Both the position numbers and the translations under genes were made by a program. The notes beneath the pieces are model-generated. The model did not search any database. It was not told the DNA's origin and saw only the letters and a list, made by a program, of their open reading frames with translations. From Streptomyces sp. NBC_00523 (GTDB taxonomy: Bacteria; Actinomycetota; Actinomycetes; Streptomycetales; Streptomycetaceae): DNA of 64,000 bases. This document shows, in pieces, positions 23,702 to 32,005 of the stretch. The stretch lies in the NCBI RefSeq assembly GCF_036346615.1, contig NZ_CP107836.1, positions 5,890,001 through 5,954,000 on the forward strand. Reading direction: 5' to 3'. Every line of letters starts with the position of its first letter. The first letter of the stretch is position 1.

Positions 23702-23738
23702 AACCGTCAAGCTTACGACCCGTGCCAGACTGCCGGAC

Positions 23739-24503
23739 ATGCGACGCCTGTTCCCTGTGACCGACCTGACAGCGGCCGACACCTCCGGCGAATGGAGCCT
23801 GGACCGCCTCGCCGACGCCTACGCCTATCCCGCCGGGGACGGACCCTGGCTGCGCGCCAACATGGTGTCCACGCTCGACGGGGCCGCCCAGCACGACGGC
23901 CGCTCGCAGCCGATCTCCTGCGAGAGCGACATGCGTATCTTCGGCACCCTGCGCGGCCTGGCCGACGTGGTGATCGCGGGCGCCCAGACCGTACGCCAGG
24001 AGGGTTACCGCCCCGCCAGGGCGCGGGATGCCTTCGCGGCGCGCCGGGCGGCGGCGGGGCAGACCCCCGCCCCGGCCGTCGCCGTGGTCAGCGGCAGCCT
24101 GGACCTGGACTTCTCGCTCCCGCTCTTCGTGTCGCCGCTGGTCCCGACGCTGGTGCTGACCGGTGCGGGCGCGCCCCCGGACCGGATCGCGACGGCCCGG
24201 AAGGCGGGCGCCGAGGTGGTGATCGCGGGGGAGGGCTCGCGCGTCGACCCGGCCCGCGCCGTGCGGGAGCTGGCCGACCGGGGACACCGGCGGCTGCTGA
24301 CGGAGGGCGGGCCCCGGCTGCTCGGCCAGTTCGTCGCCGAAGGGGTGCTGGACGAGCTGTGCCTGACCGTCGCGCCGATGCTCACGGCCGGTGACGCCCA
24401 GCGGATCGCGGGCGGGCCGGCCGTCGCGGTGCCGAAACGATTCGCCCTGGCCTCGCTGCTGGAGGAGGACGGCTTCCTCTTCAGCCGCTACCGCAGGTCC
24501 TGA
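23739..24503 (+). CDS. Pyrimidine reductase (RibD C-terminal) family protein
   Basis: 254 residues starting MRRLFPVTD. RibD_C fold: LRANMVSTLDGAAQHDGRS (substrate loop), SDMRIFGTLRGLADVVIAGAQTVRQEGY (NADPH site), LTEGGPRLLGQFVAEGVLDELCLTVAP. It lacks the deaminase half, so it is a stand-alone dihydrofolate-reductase-like enzyme, possibly in riboflavin or deazaflavin-related metabolism. Divergent from zapE with a 37-bp gap. Confidence 0.85.
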   Translation: MRRLFPVTDLTAADTSGEWSLDRLADAYAYPAGDGPWLRANMVSTLDGAAQHDGRSQPISCESDMRIFGTLRGLADVVIAGAQTVRQEGYRPARARDAFAARRAAAGQTPAPAVAVVSGSLDLDFSLPLFVSPLVPTLVLTGAGAPPDRIATARKAGAEVVIAGEGSRVDPARAVRELADRGHRRLLTEGGPRLLGQFVAEGVLDELCLTVAPMLTAGDAQRIAGGPAVAVPKRFALASLLEEDGFLFSRYRRS

Positions 24504-24565
24504 GGCCCCGCCCTCCCCGTACGCCCCAGAGCTCTCCCCGTACCGCCCCATGCGGTGGCTATGAG

Positions 24566-24582
24566 CGGAATATCATGTTCCG
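24566..24582. promoter_or_regulatory. Inverted repeat CGGAA-N7-TTCCG upstream of hypothetical gene
   Basis: A 5-7-5 palindrome about 100 bp before the GTG of the next gene, in the 181-bp gap after the reductase gene. This is an A+T-richer patch. Candidate operator or promoter element; the binding protein is unknown. Confidence 0.35.
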
Positions 24583-24684
24583 GTTAGCGTTCCGTGGGCA
24601 GAATGGATCTCGCAGACCCCGTGCGAGCGCGGGGAAGGATGGTTTCGGCAGCGGCCCGCGACGGTCGCTGAAGAGAAGGGCTCT

Positions 24685-25158
24685 GTGGTGTTCACCAGCG
24701 TTTTGATGATCGAGAAGGCCCTCACCTCCGGGGACATCGAATTCGTCACCACCCTGCACGGGGAGGACCGCACCTCGTTCGTCGTCCTCATGCAGCCGCG
24801 CGGCGACCAGGCGGACGTCCTGCTGCGGGCCATCGACGACCTGGCGATGGGCGAACTGAAGGAAGCGGCCCGCGAGAGCGAGGAACCCGAGGGCCGGAGC
24901 GCCAGGGAGTCGGCCGAGCTCGCCCTCCAGGTCTCCCTGGAGGCCCTGCGCCAAGCGGGCTCCGAGGCCGTCGGACAGGTGATCGAGAGCCACCCCCTGG
25001 ACAAGCTCACCTCGGTGGTCGAGGAGTCCGAGGCCGACGAGGTCATCGTGCTGACCGCGCCCCACTACGTCGAGGAGTTCTTCCACCGCGACTGGGCGTC
25101 CCGGGCCCGGCACAAGGTCGGCGTCCCGGTGCTCAAGCTCTTCGCGCACAGCGAATAG
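24685..25158 (+). CDS. Conserved actinobacterial hypothetical protein
   Basis: 157 residues, GTG start with AGAAGGG upstream. Reads VFTSVLMIEKALTSGDIEFVTTLHG, then MQPRGDQADVLLRAIDDLAMGELKEA, with an acidic helix in the middle and EVIVLTAPHYVEEFFHRDW near the end. The end resembles a small alpha/beta nucleotide-binding fold (USP-like), but no clear ATP motif is seen. Some databases call relatives indole-3-glycerol-phosphate synthase, which I cannot support from the sequence. Located 69 bp upstream of murC and likely co-transcribed. Confidence 0.7.
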   Translation: MVFTSVLMIEKALTSGDIEFVTTLHGEDRTSFVVLMQPRGDQADVLLRAIDDLAMGELKEAARESEEPEGRSARESAELALQVSLEALRQAGSEAVGQVIESHPLDKLTSVVEESEADEVIVLTAPHYVEEFFHRDWASRARHKVGVPVLKLFAHSE

Positions 25159-25227
25159 GGTGAAGCCGCGCGGGGACCCGGAGGGCAACCCGGACCGCGC
25201 TGAAATCTCTTCACCAGGGAGGCAAAG

Positions 25228-26625
25228 ATGGCAGCCGGCATTCCCGCCGCCATGGAACGACCGCACTTCATCGGCATCGGCGGCGCCGGAATGTCGGGCA
25301 TCGCCAAGATCCTCGCCCAGCGCGGCGCGAAGGTCGCGGGCAGCGACGCCAAGGAGTCCCCGACGGCCGAGGCGCTGCGCGCGCTGGGGGCGACCGTCCA
25401 CATCGGGCACGCCGCCGGGCACCTGGCCGACGACGCGAGCTGCGTCGTCGTCTCCAGCGCCATCCGCGCCGACAATCCGGAGCTGGTGCGCGCCGGGGAG
25501 CTGTCGGTCCCCGTCGTGCACCGCTCCGACGCCCTGGCCTCGCTCATGGGCGGGCTCCGCTCCATCGCGGTCGCCGGCACCCACGGCAAGACCACCACCA
25601 CGTCGATGCTGGCCGTCGCCCTGAGCGAGCTGGACCTCGACCCCTCGTACGCCATCGGCGGCGACCTGGCGGGCCCCGGCACCAACGCCACGCACGGCGA
25701 GGGCGACCTCTTCGTCGCCGAGGCCGACGAGAGCGACCGCAGCTTCCAGAAGTACGACCCCGACGTCGCGATCGTCCTCAACGTCGAGCTGGACCACCAC
25801 GCGAACTACGCGTCGATGGACGAGATCTACGAGTCCTTCGAGACCTTCGCCGGGAAGATCGTCCCCGGGGGCACCCTCGTCGTCTCCGCCGACCAGTCCG
25901 GCGCCGTTGAGCTGACCCGCCGGGTCCGCGAGGCGCTGCCCGCGCTCACCGTCGTCACCTACGGCGAGTCCGGCACCGCCGACGTGCGCGTCCACAAGAT
26001 CACCCCGCGCGGCCTGACCAGCGAGGTCACGGTGATCCTCGGCGGGAAGTTCCTCACCTTCACGGTGTCCGTGCCCGGCCGCCACTACGCGCTCAACGCG
26101 GTCGCCGCCCTCGCCGCCGGGATCGCCCTCGGCATCCCCGCCCACAACCTCGCCTCGGCCCTCGGGAAGTACACCGGGGTCAAGCGCCGTCTCCAGCTCA
26201 AGGGCGAGGCGGCCGGGGTCCAGGTCATCGACAGCTACGCGCACCACCCCACCGAGATGACCGCCGACCTGGAGGCCATGCGCGGCGCCGCCACCGGCGC
26301 CCGCCTCCTCGTCGTCTTCCAGCCGCACCTGTTCTCCCGCACCCAGGAGCTCGGTACGGAGATGGGCCAGGCCCTCGCCCTCGCCGACGCCTCCGTGGTC
26401 CTGGACATCTACCCGGCCCGCGAGGACCCGGTCCCCGGCGTCACCAGCGCCCTGATCATCGACGCGGCCAGCGCCGCCGGGGCCGACGTCACCGCCGTCC
26501 ACGACAAGGACCGGGTCCCCGAGGTCGTCGCGGGAATGGCGAAGCCGGGCGACCTCGTTCTCACCATGGGAGCGGGCGACGTCACCGACCTCGGCCCGCG
26601 GATCCTGGACCACCTGTCGAACTGA
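25228..26625 (+). CDS. murC: UDP-N-acetylmuramate-L-alanine ligase MurC
   Basis: 465 residues, ATG with GGGAGG 5 bp upstream. Mur ligase domains in order: Rossmann HFIGIGGAGMSGIAKIL, ATP-binding VAGTHGKTTTTSML, central EADESDRSFQKYDPD and NVELDHHANY, C-terminal VIDSYAHHPTEMTADLEA and FQPHLFSRTQELG. Adds L-Ala to UDP-MurNAc in the cytoplasm. Streptomycetes often carry a second murC outside the dcw cluster; this copy, beside msrB and not near ftsZ/murG, looks like that one. Confidence 0.93.
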   Translation: MAAGIPAAMERPHFIGIGGAGMSGIAKILAQRGAKVAGSDAKESPTAEALRALGATVHIGHAAGHLADDASCVVVSSAIRADNPELVRAGELSVPVVHRSDALASLMGGLRSIAVAGTHGKTTTTSMLAVALSELDLDPSYAIGGDLAGPGTNATHGEGDLFVAEADESDRSFQKYDPDVAIVLNVELDHHANYASMDEIYESFETFAGKIVPGGTLVVSADQSGAVELTRRVREALPALTVVTYGESGTADVRVHKITPRGLTSEVTVILGGKFLTFTVSVPGRHYALNAVAALAAGIALGIPAHNLASALGKYTGVKRRLQLKGEAAGVQVIDSYAHHPTEMTADLEAMRGAATGARLLVVFQPHLFSRTQELGTEMGQALALADASVVLDIYPAREDPVPGVTSALIIDAASAAGADVTAVHDKDRVPEVVAGMAKPGDLVLTMGAGDVTDLGPRILDHLSN

Positions 26626-26635
26626 AGGAGCCACC

Positions 26636-27040
26636 GTGACGTACGACGTCGAGAAGCCGGACGAACAGTGGCGGGAGGAGCTCACCGCCGCCGAGTACGC
26701 GGTGCTGCGCAAGGCCGGCACCGAGCCCGCGTTCGTCGGTGAGTACACGGACACCAAGACCGAGGGCGTCTACTCCTGCCGGGCCTGCGGCGCGGAGCTG
26801 TTCCGCTCCGACACCAAATTCGAGTCGCACTGCGGCTGGCCGTCCTTCTACGACCCGAAGGACACCGACGCGGTCGAGCTGATCCAGGACCGCAGCCACG
26901 GCATGGTCCGCACCGAGGTCCGCTGCGCCCGCTGCGGCTCCCACCTGGGCCACGTCTTCGAGGGCGAGGGCTACCCGACCCCGACGGACCAGCGCTACTG
27001 CATCAACTCGATCTCGCTGCGGCTGACACCCGACGCCTGA
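26636..27040 (+). CDS. msrB: Peptide-methionine (R)-S-oxide reductase MsrB
   Basis: 134 residues, GTG start, 10 bp after murC. Zinc knuckles YSCRACG and VRCARCGSHLGHVF, catalytic motif RYCINSISLRL with the active-site Cys, and substrate-binding HCGWPSFYDP. Repairs Met-R-sulfoxide in oxidised proteins; cytoplasmic. Confidence 0.96.
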   Translation: MTYDVEKPDEQWREELTAAEYAVLRKAGTEPAFVGEYTDTKTEGVYSCRACGAELFRSDTKFESHCGWPSFYDPKDTDAVELIQDRSHGMVRTEVRCARCGSHLGHVFEGEGYPTPTDQRYCINSISLRLTPDA

Positions 27041-27058
27041 TCCACGCGACCGTCCCGC

Positions 27059-29506
27059 CTAGGCCCGCCGCACCCGTCCCGCGATGCGGCGGCCCAGGCG
27101 GCCCAGCGTGCCGCGCTCGCGGCGGTTCCAGTCGCGGAAGGCGTCCGCCCGGCCGCTGCTGCCCGAGCGGCCGACCGCGTCCTCGACCGCCGCGACCCGG
27201 TCCGCGGGCAGCCCCCGCACCACGGGCCGCAGCACCTCGTCGAGGAGCCCGGCGGCGGCCTCGGTCCACGGGGCGCCGGCGTGCGGGTGGGCCGTCCACA
27301 CGGTGAAGCAGTCGGCCGCGTAGGCCGGGTCGGCGGCCAGCCGGGCCCGGACGCCGTCACCGCGCGCGGTCCGGGCATAGGCGGCGATCAGGTCCGCGTC
27401 CCCGCTCTGCACCAGGGCGTACAGCTCCTCGTCGGGCCGCTCCGGCGCCAGCAGCCGCCCGGCCACCGCGTCGCACGCCTGCCCGAGCACGCCCGGCTCC
27501 ACGGGATCCGCCTCCGCGCGCAGCGTCCGCACCCGTTCGGCCCAGTCCGGCCCCGCCGCGCCCGAGCGCACCTCGTCGGCGAACTCCAGGAGCTGGAGCG
27601 CCGCGCGCACCCGGCCCCCGGTCTCCTGCGGGAAGCCGCGCAGCAGGTCGTGGGCCAGCTCCGGGGCCGCCCCGTCGTCGGCGCCGGCCGCGAGCGCGGC
27701 GGCCACCAGGAGCGACCAGGTGCCGGCCGCCCGGTGCGCGTCCGAGGTCGCCGCCTCAAGGAGCTGCCGGGCCTCGGCGGCCGTCGGCGCCTCCTCCTCC
27801 CAGACCAGGCCCACCGCTGTCCGCAGCACCAGCGGCTCCGCGAACGGGGAGACCCCACCGGTCCGCAGGATCCGCTGGAGCGTCGCGACCCGGTCGTCGC
27901 CGCAGCCCGCCCTCGCCTCCGGCGCCCCGGCGCACATCCGCAGATGCGGCAGCGCCTGCGTGCCGGTGAACGGCAGCGGCACCCGGCTCAGCAGCCGCGC
28001 GACCCCGGCCGGATGGTCCGGCGCGATCCGGTCGAGCGCGCCCAGCAGGGCCGTACGCACGTCGAACTGCTCGTCCATCAGCTCCAGCAGCGCGGGCGCC
28101 CAGCCCGGGGCGCCCTCCTCGCCGCCCGCCAGCAGCGCGGGCGCGAGCCGGTCCACCACGGAGGGCAGCAGTCCGGCGCAGTCCACCCCGAGCAGCCGCG
28201 CCACCCGCAGCAGCTGCACCGTACGGGCCACGTCCAGGCCGACGCCCGCGCCGCCCAGCTCGGTCATGATCTCCGGCCCGAGCACCCCGGCGACGGCCGC
28301 GCCCTCCGGTCCGCTGAAGGCGGTGCGGCCGGGCAGCTCCAGCGAGCCGTTGCCGCCGCGCACCGCCTCCGTCACCAGCATCGCGGCGAGCGGGGCGGTG
28401 GTCGTCGCGGGGGAGCGGCCGTCGAGCGCCGCGAACAGCCGCCCGGCGGCGTCGAATTCGGGCCCGGAGCGGTCGTCGGTCCCGGGCGCGGTCAGCGCCT
28501 CGACCAGCCGGCGGGTGCGGGCCCCGTCCAGGGCGTACGGCCGCTCGGCGGCCCAGTCGGCGGCCGCCGCGCGCTCCTCGGTGCCGAGCGGTATCCCGGC
28601 GCACAGGGCCGTCACCGCCAGCGGCCCTGCCGCGAACGGCTCACCGGGCAGCGCGGCCGCCTCCCGGAACAGCTCCGGCGCCCGGCCGCGCCAGACCCGG
28701 GCGGCCGTCTCGGCCCAGGTGTCGCCGACCGGCCCCTCCGGGCGCGGACCGGCGCACAGGTGCACACGAAGCCCGGGGTCCGCCAGCTCCTCGGCGTCCT
28801 CGGGCAGCACGCCCACCACCCGCCCGGCCGCCTCGCGGGGGCGGCGGGTGTACGTGGTGAAGGTCAGGTGCTCGGCGAGCCCGTCCGGCAGGGCGAGCCC
28901 GGCGAGCGCGATCCAGCGGGCGACGTCCGCGCTCTGCCGCTCGGCCAGGACGACCCGCTCCGGCCCGTCCGGTCCGTGCAGGCGGCGCAGGTCGGACAGC
29001 ACCCCGGCGAGCCAGGGGCCGCGGGAGACGGCGAAGTCGTTCAGCGCCTCGCGCTCGCGCGCCTCGTGGCCGTTCGGGGCGGACGGAGCGGTGAGCGGAT
29101 CGGGCAGCGGGCGGTCCGGGGTGGCGGCGGCCCAGCGGGCGGACCGGCAGGCGGTGAGCGGCAGCGTCCCCCCGGGGAGCCGGGTGCCGGGGGGCAGGTG
29201 GACCGCGTGGGCGTGGAAGCGTACGGCGGAGGTCCGGGGGGAGCGGACCGCGACGGTCCGGGCCAGCAGCCCGCTGCCGTCGGAGAGCACGTGGAAGCTG
29301 TACGCCTCGGGCAGGGCGCGCAGGGCGGTGTCCGTGAGCCGGTCGGGTGTGCCGCGCGGCGCCTCGTACGCCAGCAGCGGTCCCGCCTCGGTCAGCACGG
29401 ACGCGGGTATCGAGGCGTCAACCGACGTGAACCGGGCGGCTGTCGGCCCGTCCTCGCCGGTTCCGTCCCCGTCCGCGGAGGTGTAGTGCAACTGCGCGAG
29501 GCTCAT
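27059..29506 (-). CDS. GTPase-associated protein 1 (GAP1-N2) related protein
   Basis: 815 residues. Start SLAQLHYTSADGDG; an N-terminal beta-rich domain (YSFHVLSDGSGLLARTV, FHAHAVHLPPGT), a middle region that includes LADVARWIALAGLALPDGLAEHLTFTTYTRRP-type sequence around residues 200-225, and a long helical Ala/Leu/Arg-rich C-terminal half ending RIAGRVRRA. This is the architecture of GAP1 proteins found in predicted NTPase-based conflict systems. The usual partner GTPase gene is not adjacent: downstream is convergent msrB, upstream a divergent AraC gene. Confidence 0.7.
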   Translation of the reverse strand: MSLAQLHYTSADGDGTGEDGPTAARFTSVDASIPASVLTEAGPLLAYEAPRGTPDRLTDTALRALPEAYSFHVLSDGSGLLARTVAVRSPRTSAVRFHAHAVHLPPGTRLPGGTLPLTACRSARWAAATPDRPLPDPLTAPSAPNGHEAREREALNDFAVSRGPWLAGVLSDLRRLHGPDGPERVVLAERQSADVARWIALAGLALPDGLAEHLTFTTYTRRPREAAGRVVGVLPEDAEELADPGLRVHLCAGPRPEGPVGDTWAETAARVWRGRAPELFREAAALPGEPFAAGPLAVTALCAGIPLGTEERAAAADWAAERPYALDGARTRRLVEALTAPGTDDRSGPEFDAAGRLFAALDGRSPATTTAPLAAMLVTEAVRGGNGSLELPGRTAFSGPEGAAVAGVLGPEIMTELGGAGVGLDVARTVQLLRVARLLGVDCAGLLPSVVDRLAPALLAGGEEGAPGWAPALLELMDEQFDVRTALLGALDRIAPDHPAGVARLLSRVPLPFTGTQALPHLRMCAGAPEARAGCGDDRVATLQRILRTGGVSPFAEPLVLRTAVGLVWEEEAPTAAEARQLLEAATSDAHRAAGTWSLLVAAALAAGADDGAAPELAHDLLRGFPQETGGRVRAALQLLEFADEVRSGAAGPDWAERVRTLRAEADPVEPGVLGQACDAVAGRLLAPERPDEELYALVQSGDADLIAAYARTARGDGVRARLAADPAYAADCFTVWTAHPHAGAPWTEAAAGLLDEVLRPVVRGLPADRVAAVEDAVGRSGSSGRADAFRDWNRRERGTLGRLGRRIAGRVRRA

Positions 29507-29775
29507 GCGTCGGCTCTCTTCGTCCCTGCCTGAAGATCCCCTGCCACCCGCACCCGCCCTCGCGGTGGCAGCGCCGTCCCGGCAGAGAGCGGCGACCCCG
29601 GCGGGGAGTGCTCCGCAGTCGCTGGGGCGACGCTATCAAGGAGCGACACGCCCTTGTGCCCCTGCGGCCGGAAGCCCGGGGGCGCGGGACCGCCGCCGGG
29701 CGGCCGAACGCGTGGCCGAATCGGCGCGGTGGGGGCGCGAGGTGTTGGCTACCGTGGGGCTCCGGGGGGAGAGCC
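29507..29775. other. Divergent intergenic region, GAP1-like / AraC
   Basis: About 270 bp between two divergent starts. G+C-rich throughout, with a GGGGGGAGAG Shine-Dalgarno before the AraC gene. I see no convincing promoter hexamers or long inverted repeat. Confidence 0.5.
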
Positions 29776-30753
29776 ATGCTGCATACACTCTTCGATCGGG
29801 ATGACCTGGCGCCGCGTGAGCGGCTGGCCGCGCTCAACGACGCGTTCCTCACCAGCGAGCACGCCATGGGCGTCCTCAGCCCGGAGGCCGAGGACTTCAC
29901 CGCCCTGGTCCGGGGCGTCGATCTCGCGACGGTGTGCGTGGCCGAGCTGACGATGTCACCGGGGCGGGTCGTGCGGTCCGCCCGGATGGTGCGGCAGGCC
30001 GATCCGGAGCTGGTCTGCGTCGCACTGGCCCCCTCCGGCGTGACGGTGCTCAACCAGGCCGGGCGGGAAGCGGTCCTGGGCCCGAACGACCTCGCGTTCT
30101 ACGACAGTTCGAGCCCTTTCGAGATCCGGATGGGCGCCCCCGGCGGTGAGCCCGCGACGCTGATCCGGGCCCATGTCCCGCGCGCCCTGCTCGGCCCGTC
30201 CGCGGACCTCGTGGAGCCGCTGCTCGCCCGGCGGCTCCCGGGGCAGGGCGGCTTCGCCGGGATGTTCGTGCACCTGATGAGCAGTCTGGCCGACGAGTCG
30301 CGCGCGTACCGACCGAACGACCGCAGCCGCCTCTCGGAGATCGCGGGCGATGTGCTCACCGCCCTTGTGGACCACCACGCGGACGTGGAACCGGTGCCCG
30401 GGGACGACTCCCGCAAGGGGGCCCTGCTGCTGAGCATCGAGGCGTTCGTGCAGCAGCACCTCAACGACCCGGACCTGTCCCCGCGTACGATCGCCGGCGC
30501 GCACCACCTCTCGGTGGGGTACCTGCACCGGCTGTTCAGCGCGCGCGGCACGACGCTCACGGCGTGGATCCGGGGGATGCGGCTGAAGCGCGCCGGCCGG
30601 GATCTGCGGGACCCGGCGCTGAGCGAGGTGACCGTGCATCAGATCGCGGTGCGCTGGGGCTTCCGTGACCACTCCACCTTCACCCGCAGCTTCCGTACGG
30701 CCTACGGCATGTCGCCCCGCGACTACCGGCACGCATCGTCAAGTCAGTGGTGA
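29776..30753 (+). CDS. AraC-family transcriptional regulator (AraC-binding-like N-terminus)
   Basis: 325 residues. N-terminal sensor domain of the AraC-binding-like type (VRGVDLATVCVAELTMSPGRVVRS, LNQAGREAVLGPNDLAFYDSSSPFEIRMG) and C-terminal double helix-turn-helix: IEAFVQQHLNDPDLSPRTIAGAHHLS, YLHRLFSARGTTLTAWIRGMRLKRA, and the family signature VAVRWGFRDHSTFTRSF-like region ending GMSPRDYR. Divergent from the GAP1-like gene; the small secreted protein gene follows on the same strand. Target genes unknown. Confidence 0.9.
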   Translation: MLHTLFDRDDLAPRERLAALNDAFLTSEHAMGVLSPEAEDFTALVRGVDLATVCVAELTMSPGRVVRSARMVRQADPELVCVALAPSGVTVLNQAGREAVLGPNDLAFYDSSSPFEIRMGAPGGEPATLIRAHVPRALLGPSADLVEPLLARRLPGQGGFAGMFVHLMSSLADESRAYRPNDRSRLSEIAGDVLTALVDHHADVEPVPGDDSRKGALLLSIEAFVQQHLNDPDLSPRTIAGAHHLSVGYLHRLFSARGTTLTAWIRGMRLKRAGRDLRDPALSEVTVHQIAVRWGFRDHSTFTRSFRTAYGMSPRDYRHASSSQW

Positions 30754-30866
30754 CCGTACGTCAAAGACATGCGCATGACGGGGGAGGGAAGCTTTGGTCA
30801 TCGGACCCCGGTGCTCCGGGGGGACGCCGGGGTCCGGGTGGCGAGCAACCGAGCAAGGGGAGTTCG

Positions 30867-31088
30867 ATGAAGATGAAGTGCGTATTCCCAGGTCTGGCCG
30901 CGGCGGCGCTGGTGGTGATGGGCGGGGCCATGGCACCGGCCGCCTCCGCCGCCACCCCGCCCGCGCCTTCCGTCTCCCGCGGCGCCGAGCCCACGGGCTG
31001 GTTCCCGGGCGCTGAGCCCGCCGGGTGGTTCCCGGGCGCCGAGCCCGACGGCTGGTTGCCGGGCGGAACGGCCTCCGTCCTCGTCTGA
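30867..31088 (+). CDS. Small secreted protein with three AEPxGW repeats
   Basis: 73 residues, ATG at 30867 with AAGGGGAG upstream. Sec signal peptide MKMKCVFPGLAAAALVVMGG...AASA, predicted cleavage after ASA, leaving about 44 residues. The mature part contains three consecutive 9-residue units, GAEPTGWFP, GAEPAGWFP and GAEPDGWLP, ending GGTASVLV. No Cys in the mature part, no enzyme motif. It is too short for a domain family; repeat-peptide, surface ligand or signalling-peptide roles are all open. Confidence 0.75.
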   Translation: MKMKCVFPGLAAAALVVMGGAMAPAASAATPPAPSVSRGAEPTGWFPGAEPAGWFPGAEPDGWLPGGTASVLV

Positions 31089-31098
31089 GGCGGCGGCC

Positions 31099-31131
31099 GC
31101 CCCCGCGATCATTCGGCGAGGTCGCGGGGGC
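31099..31131. terminator. Bidirectional hairpin terminator
   Basis: 10-bp perfect stem GCCCCCGCGA (31099-31108) and TCGCGGGGGC (31122-31131) with a 13-nt loop, between the small secreted protein gene (+) and the convergent Sua5/YciO gene (-). Confidence 0.7.
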
Positions 31132-31140
31132 CGGGCCGGA

Positions 31141-31761
31141 CTACTCGAAGCGCGAGGTGTCGCCGGCTCCCCGGCGTACGATCTCCAGCTCACCGTCCGA
31201 GAAGTCGATGACGGTCGTCGGCTCCGTACCGCAGTCGCCGGAGTCGAGGACGATGTCCACCTCGTGGTCCAGGCGCTCCTTGATCTCCCAGCCCTGGGTG
31301 AGGGGCTCGGCCTCGTCGGGCAGCAACAGCGTGCTGGAGAGCAGCGGTTCGCCCAGCTCGCCCAGGAGCGCCTGCACGACCGGGTGGTCCGGGATGCGGA
31401 CGCCCACGGTCTTCTTCTTGGGGTGCAGCAGCTGGCGCGGCACCTCCTTCGTGGCCGGCAGGATGAAGGTGTACTGGCCGGGCGTCGATGCCTTGACCGT
31501 ACGGAACACGTCGTTGTCGATGTGCACGAACTGCCCGAGCTGGGCGAAGTTCTGGCACATCAGCGTGAAGTGGTGGCGGTCGTCGAGGTTGCGGATCGCC
31601 CGGATGCGGGACAGGCCGTCCCGGTTGCCGAGCTGACACCCGAGTGCGTAGCAGGAGTCCGTCGGGTACGCGACGAGCGACCCGGAGCGGATGCTTTCGG
31701 CCACGTTGGTGATGGTGCGCTGCTGGGGATTTTCGGGGTGTACGTCGAAATACTTCGCCAT
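31141..31761 (-). CDS. Sua5/YciO family (L-threonylcarbamoyladenylate synthase-like) protein
   Basis: 206 residues. Conserved YrdC-fold motifs SLVAYPTDSCYALGC, RIRAIRNLDDRHHFTLMC, and KKKTVGVRIPDHPVVQALL, then LLSSTLLLPDEAEPL and a terminal TTVIDFSDGELEIVRRG. It matches the YciO branch; the N-terminal MAKYFDVHPENPQQR is typical. Role in tRNA t6A formation or a related nucleotide reaction. Ends against a terminator. Confidence 0.85.
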   Translation of the reverse strand: MAKYFDVHPENPQQRTITNVAESIRSGSLVAYPTDSCYALGCQLGNRDGLSRIRAIRNLDDRHHFTLMCQNFAQLGQFVHIDNDVFRTVKASTPGQYTFILPATKEVPRQLLHPKKKTVGVRIPDHPVVQALLGELGEPLLSSTLLLPDEAEPLTQGWEIKERLDHEVDIVLDSGDCGTEPTTVIDFSDGELEIVRRGAGDTSRFE

Positions 31762-31899
31762 CCGGCGAGTCTACGACCGGGCGCGCGAACGGCTCCCGGT
31801 GCGACGGATTGTGTGGCTCCCGGGCGGGCAGGACAACCTTTTCGAGTGGCGGCCGCCGTTCAAACCTCTCCGGCCGTTGGCGTCCGGCGCGGCGAGCTA

Positions 31900-31928
31900 T
31901 GCATCATGCATGGTGCGTGCATCGTGCA
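31900..31928. promoter_or_regulatory. Two TGCATC(A/G)TGCA motifs upstream of the MarR gene
   Basis: TGCATCATGCA at 31900-31910 (palindromic arms TGCAT/ATGCA) and TGCATCGTGCA at 31918-31928 are 18 bp apart, about 80-105 bp before the MarR start. They lie in a distinctly A+T-richer stretch that also contains TATATGTGTACAG just downstream. This looks like an operator overlapping a promoter, plausibly for MarR autoregulation. Confidence 0.5.
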
Positions 31929-32005
31929 CACATTCCGTGGTATATGTGTACAGAGAGGTCGCCGTTCCGGTGGGGAGGCGTACCGCAGTCTTGAGGGAGC
32001 CGCGC

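Noticed and set aside
24559..26757. Minus-strand open frame of 732 codons opposite murC
   Set aside because: Antisense to murC and the gene upstream of it, both with clear motifs; composition is typical of a reverse-frame artefact.
27281..29533. Plus-strand frames opposite the GAP1-like gene
   Set aside because: Arg/Gly/Pro-rich, no domain, whereas the minus-strand frame has conserved blocks and a normal start.
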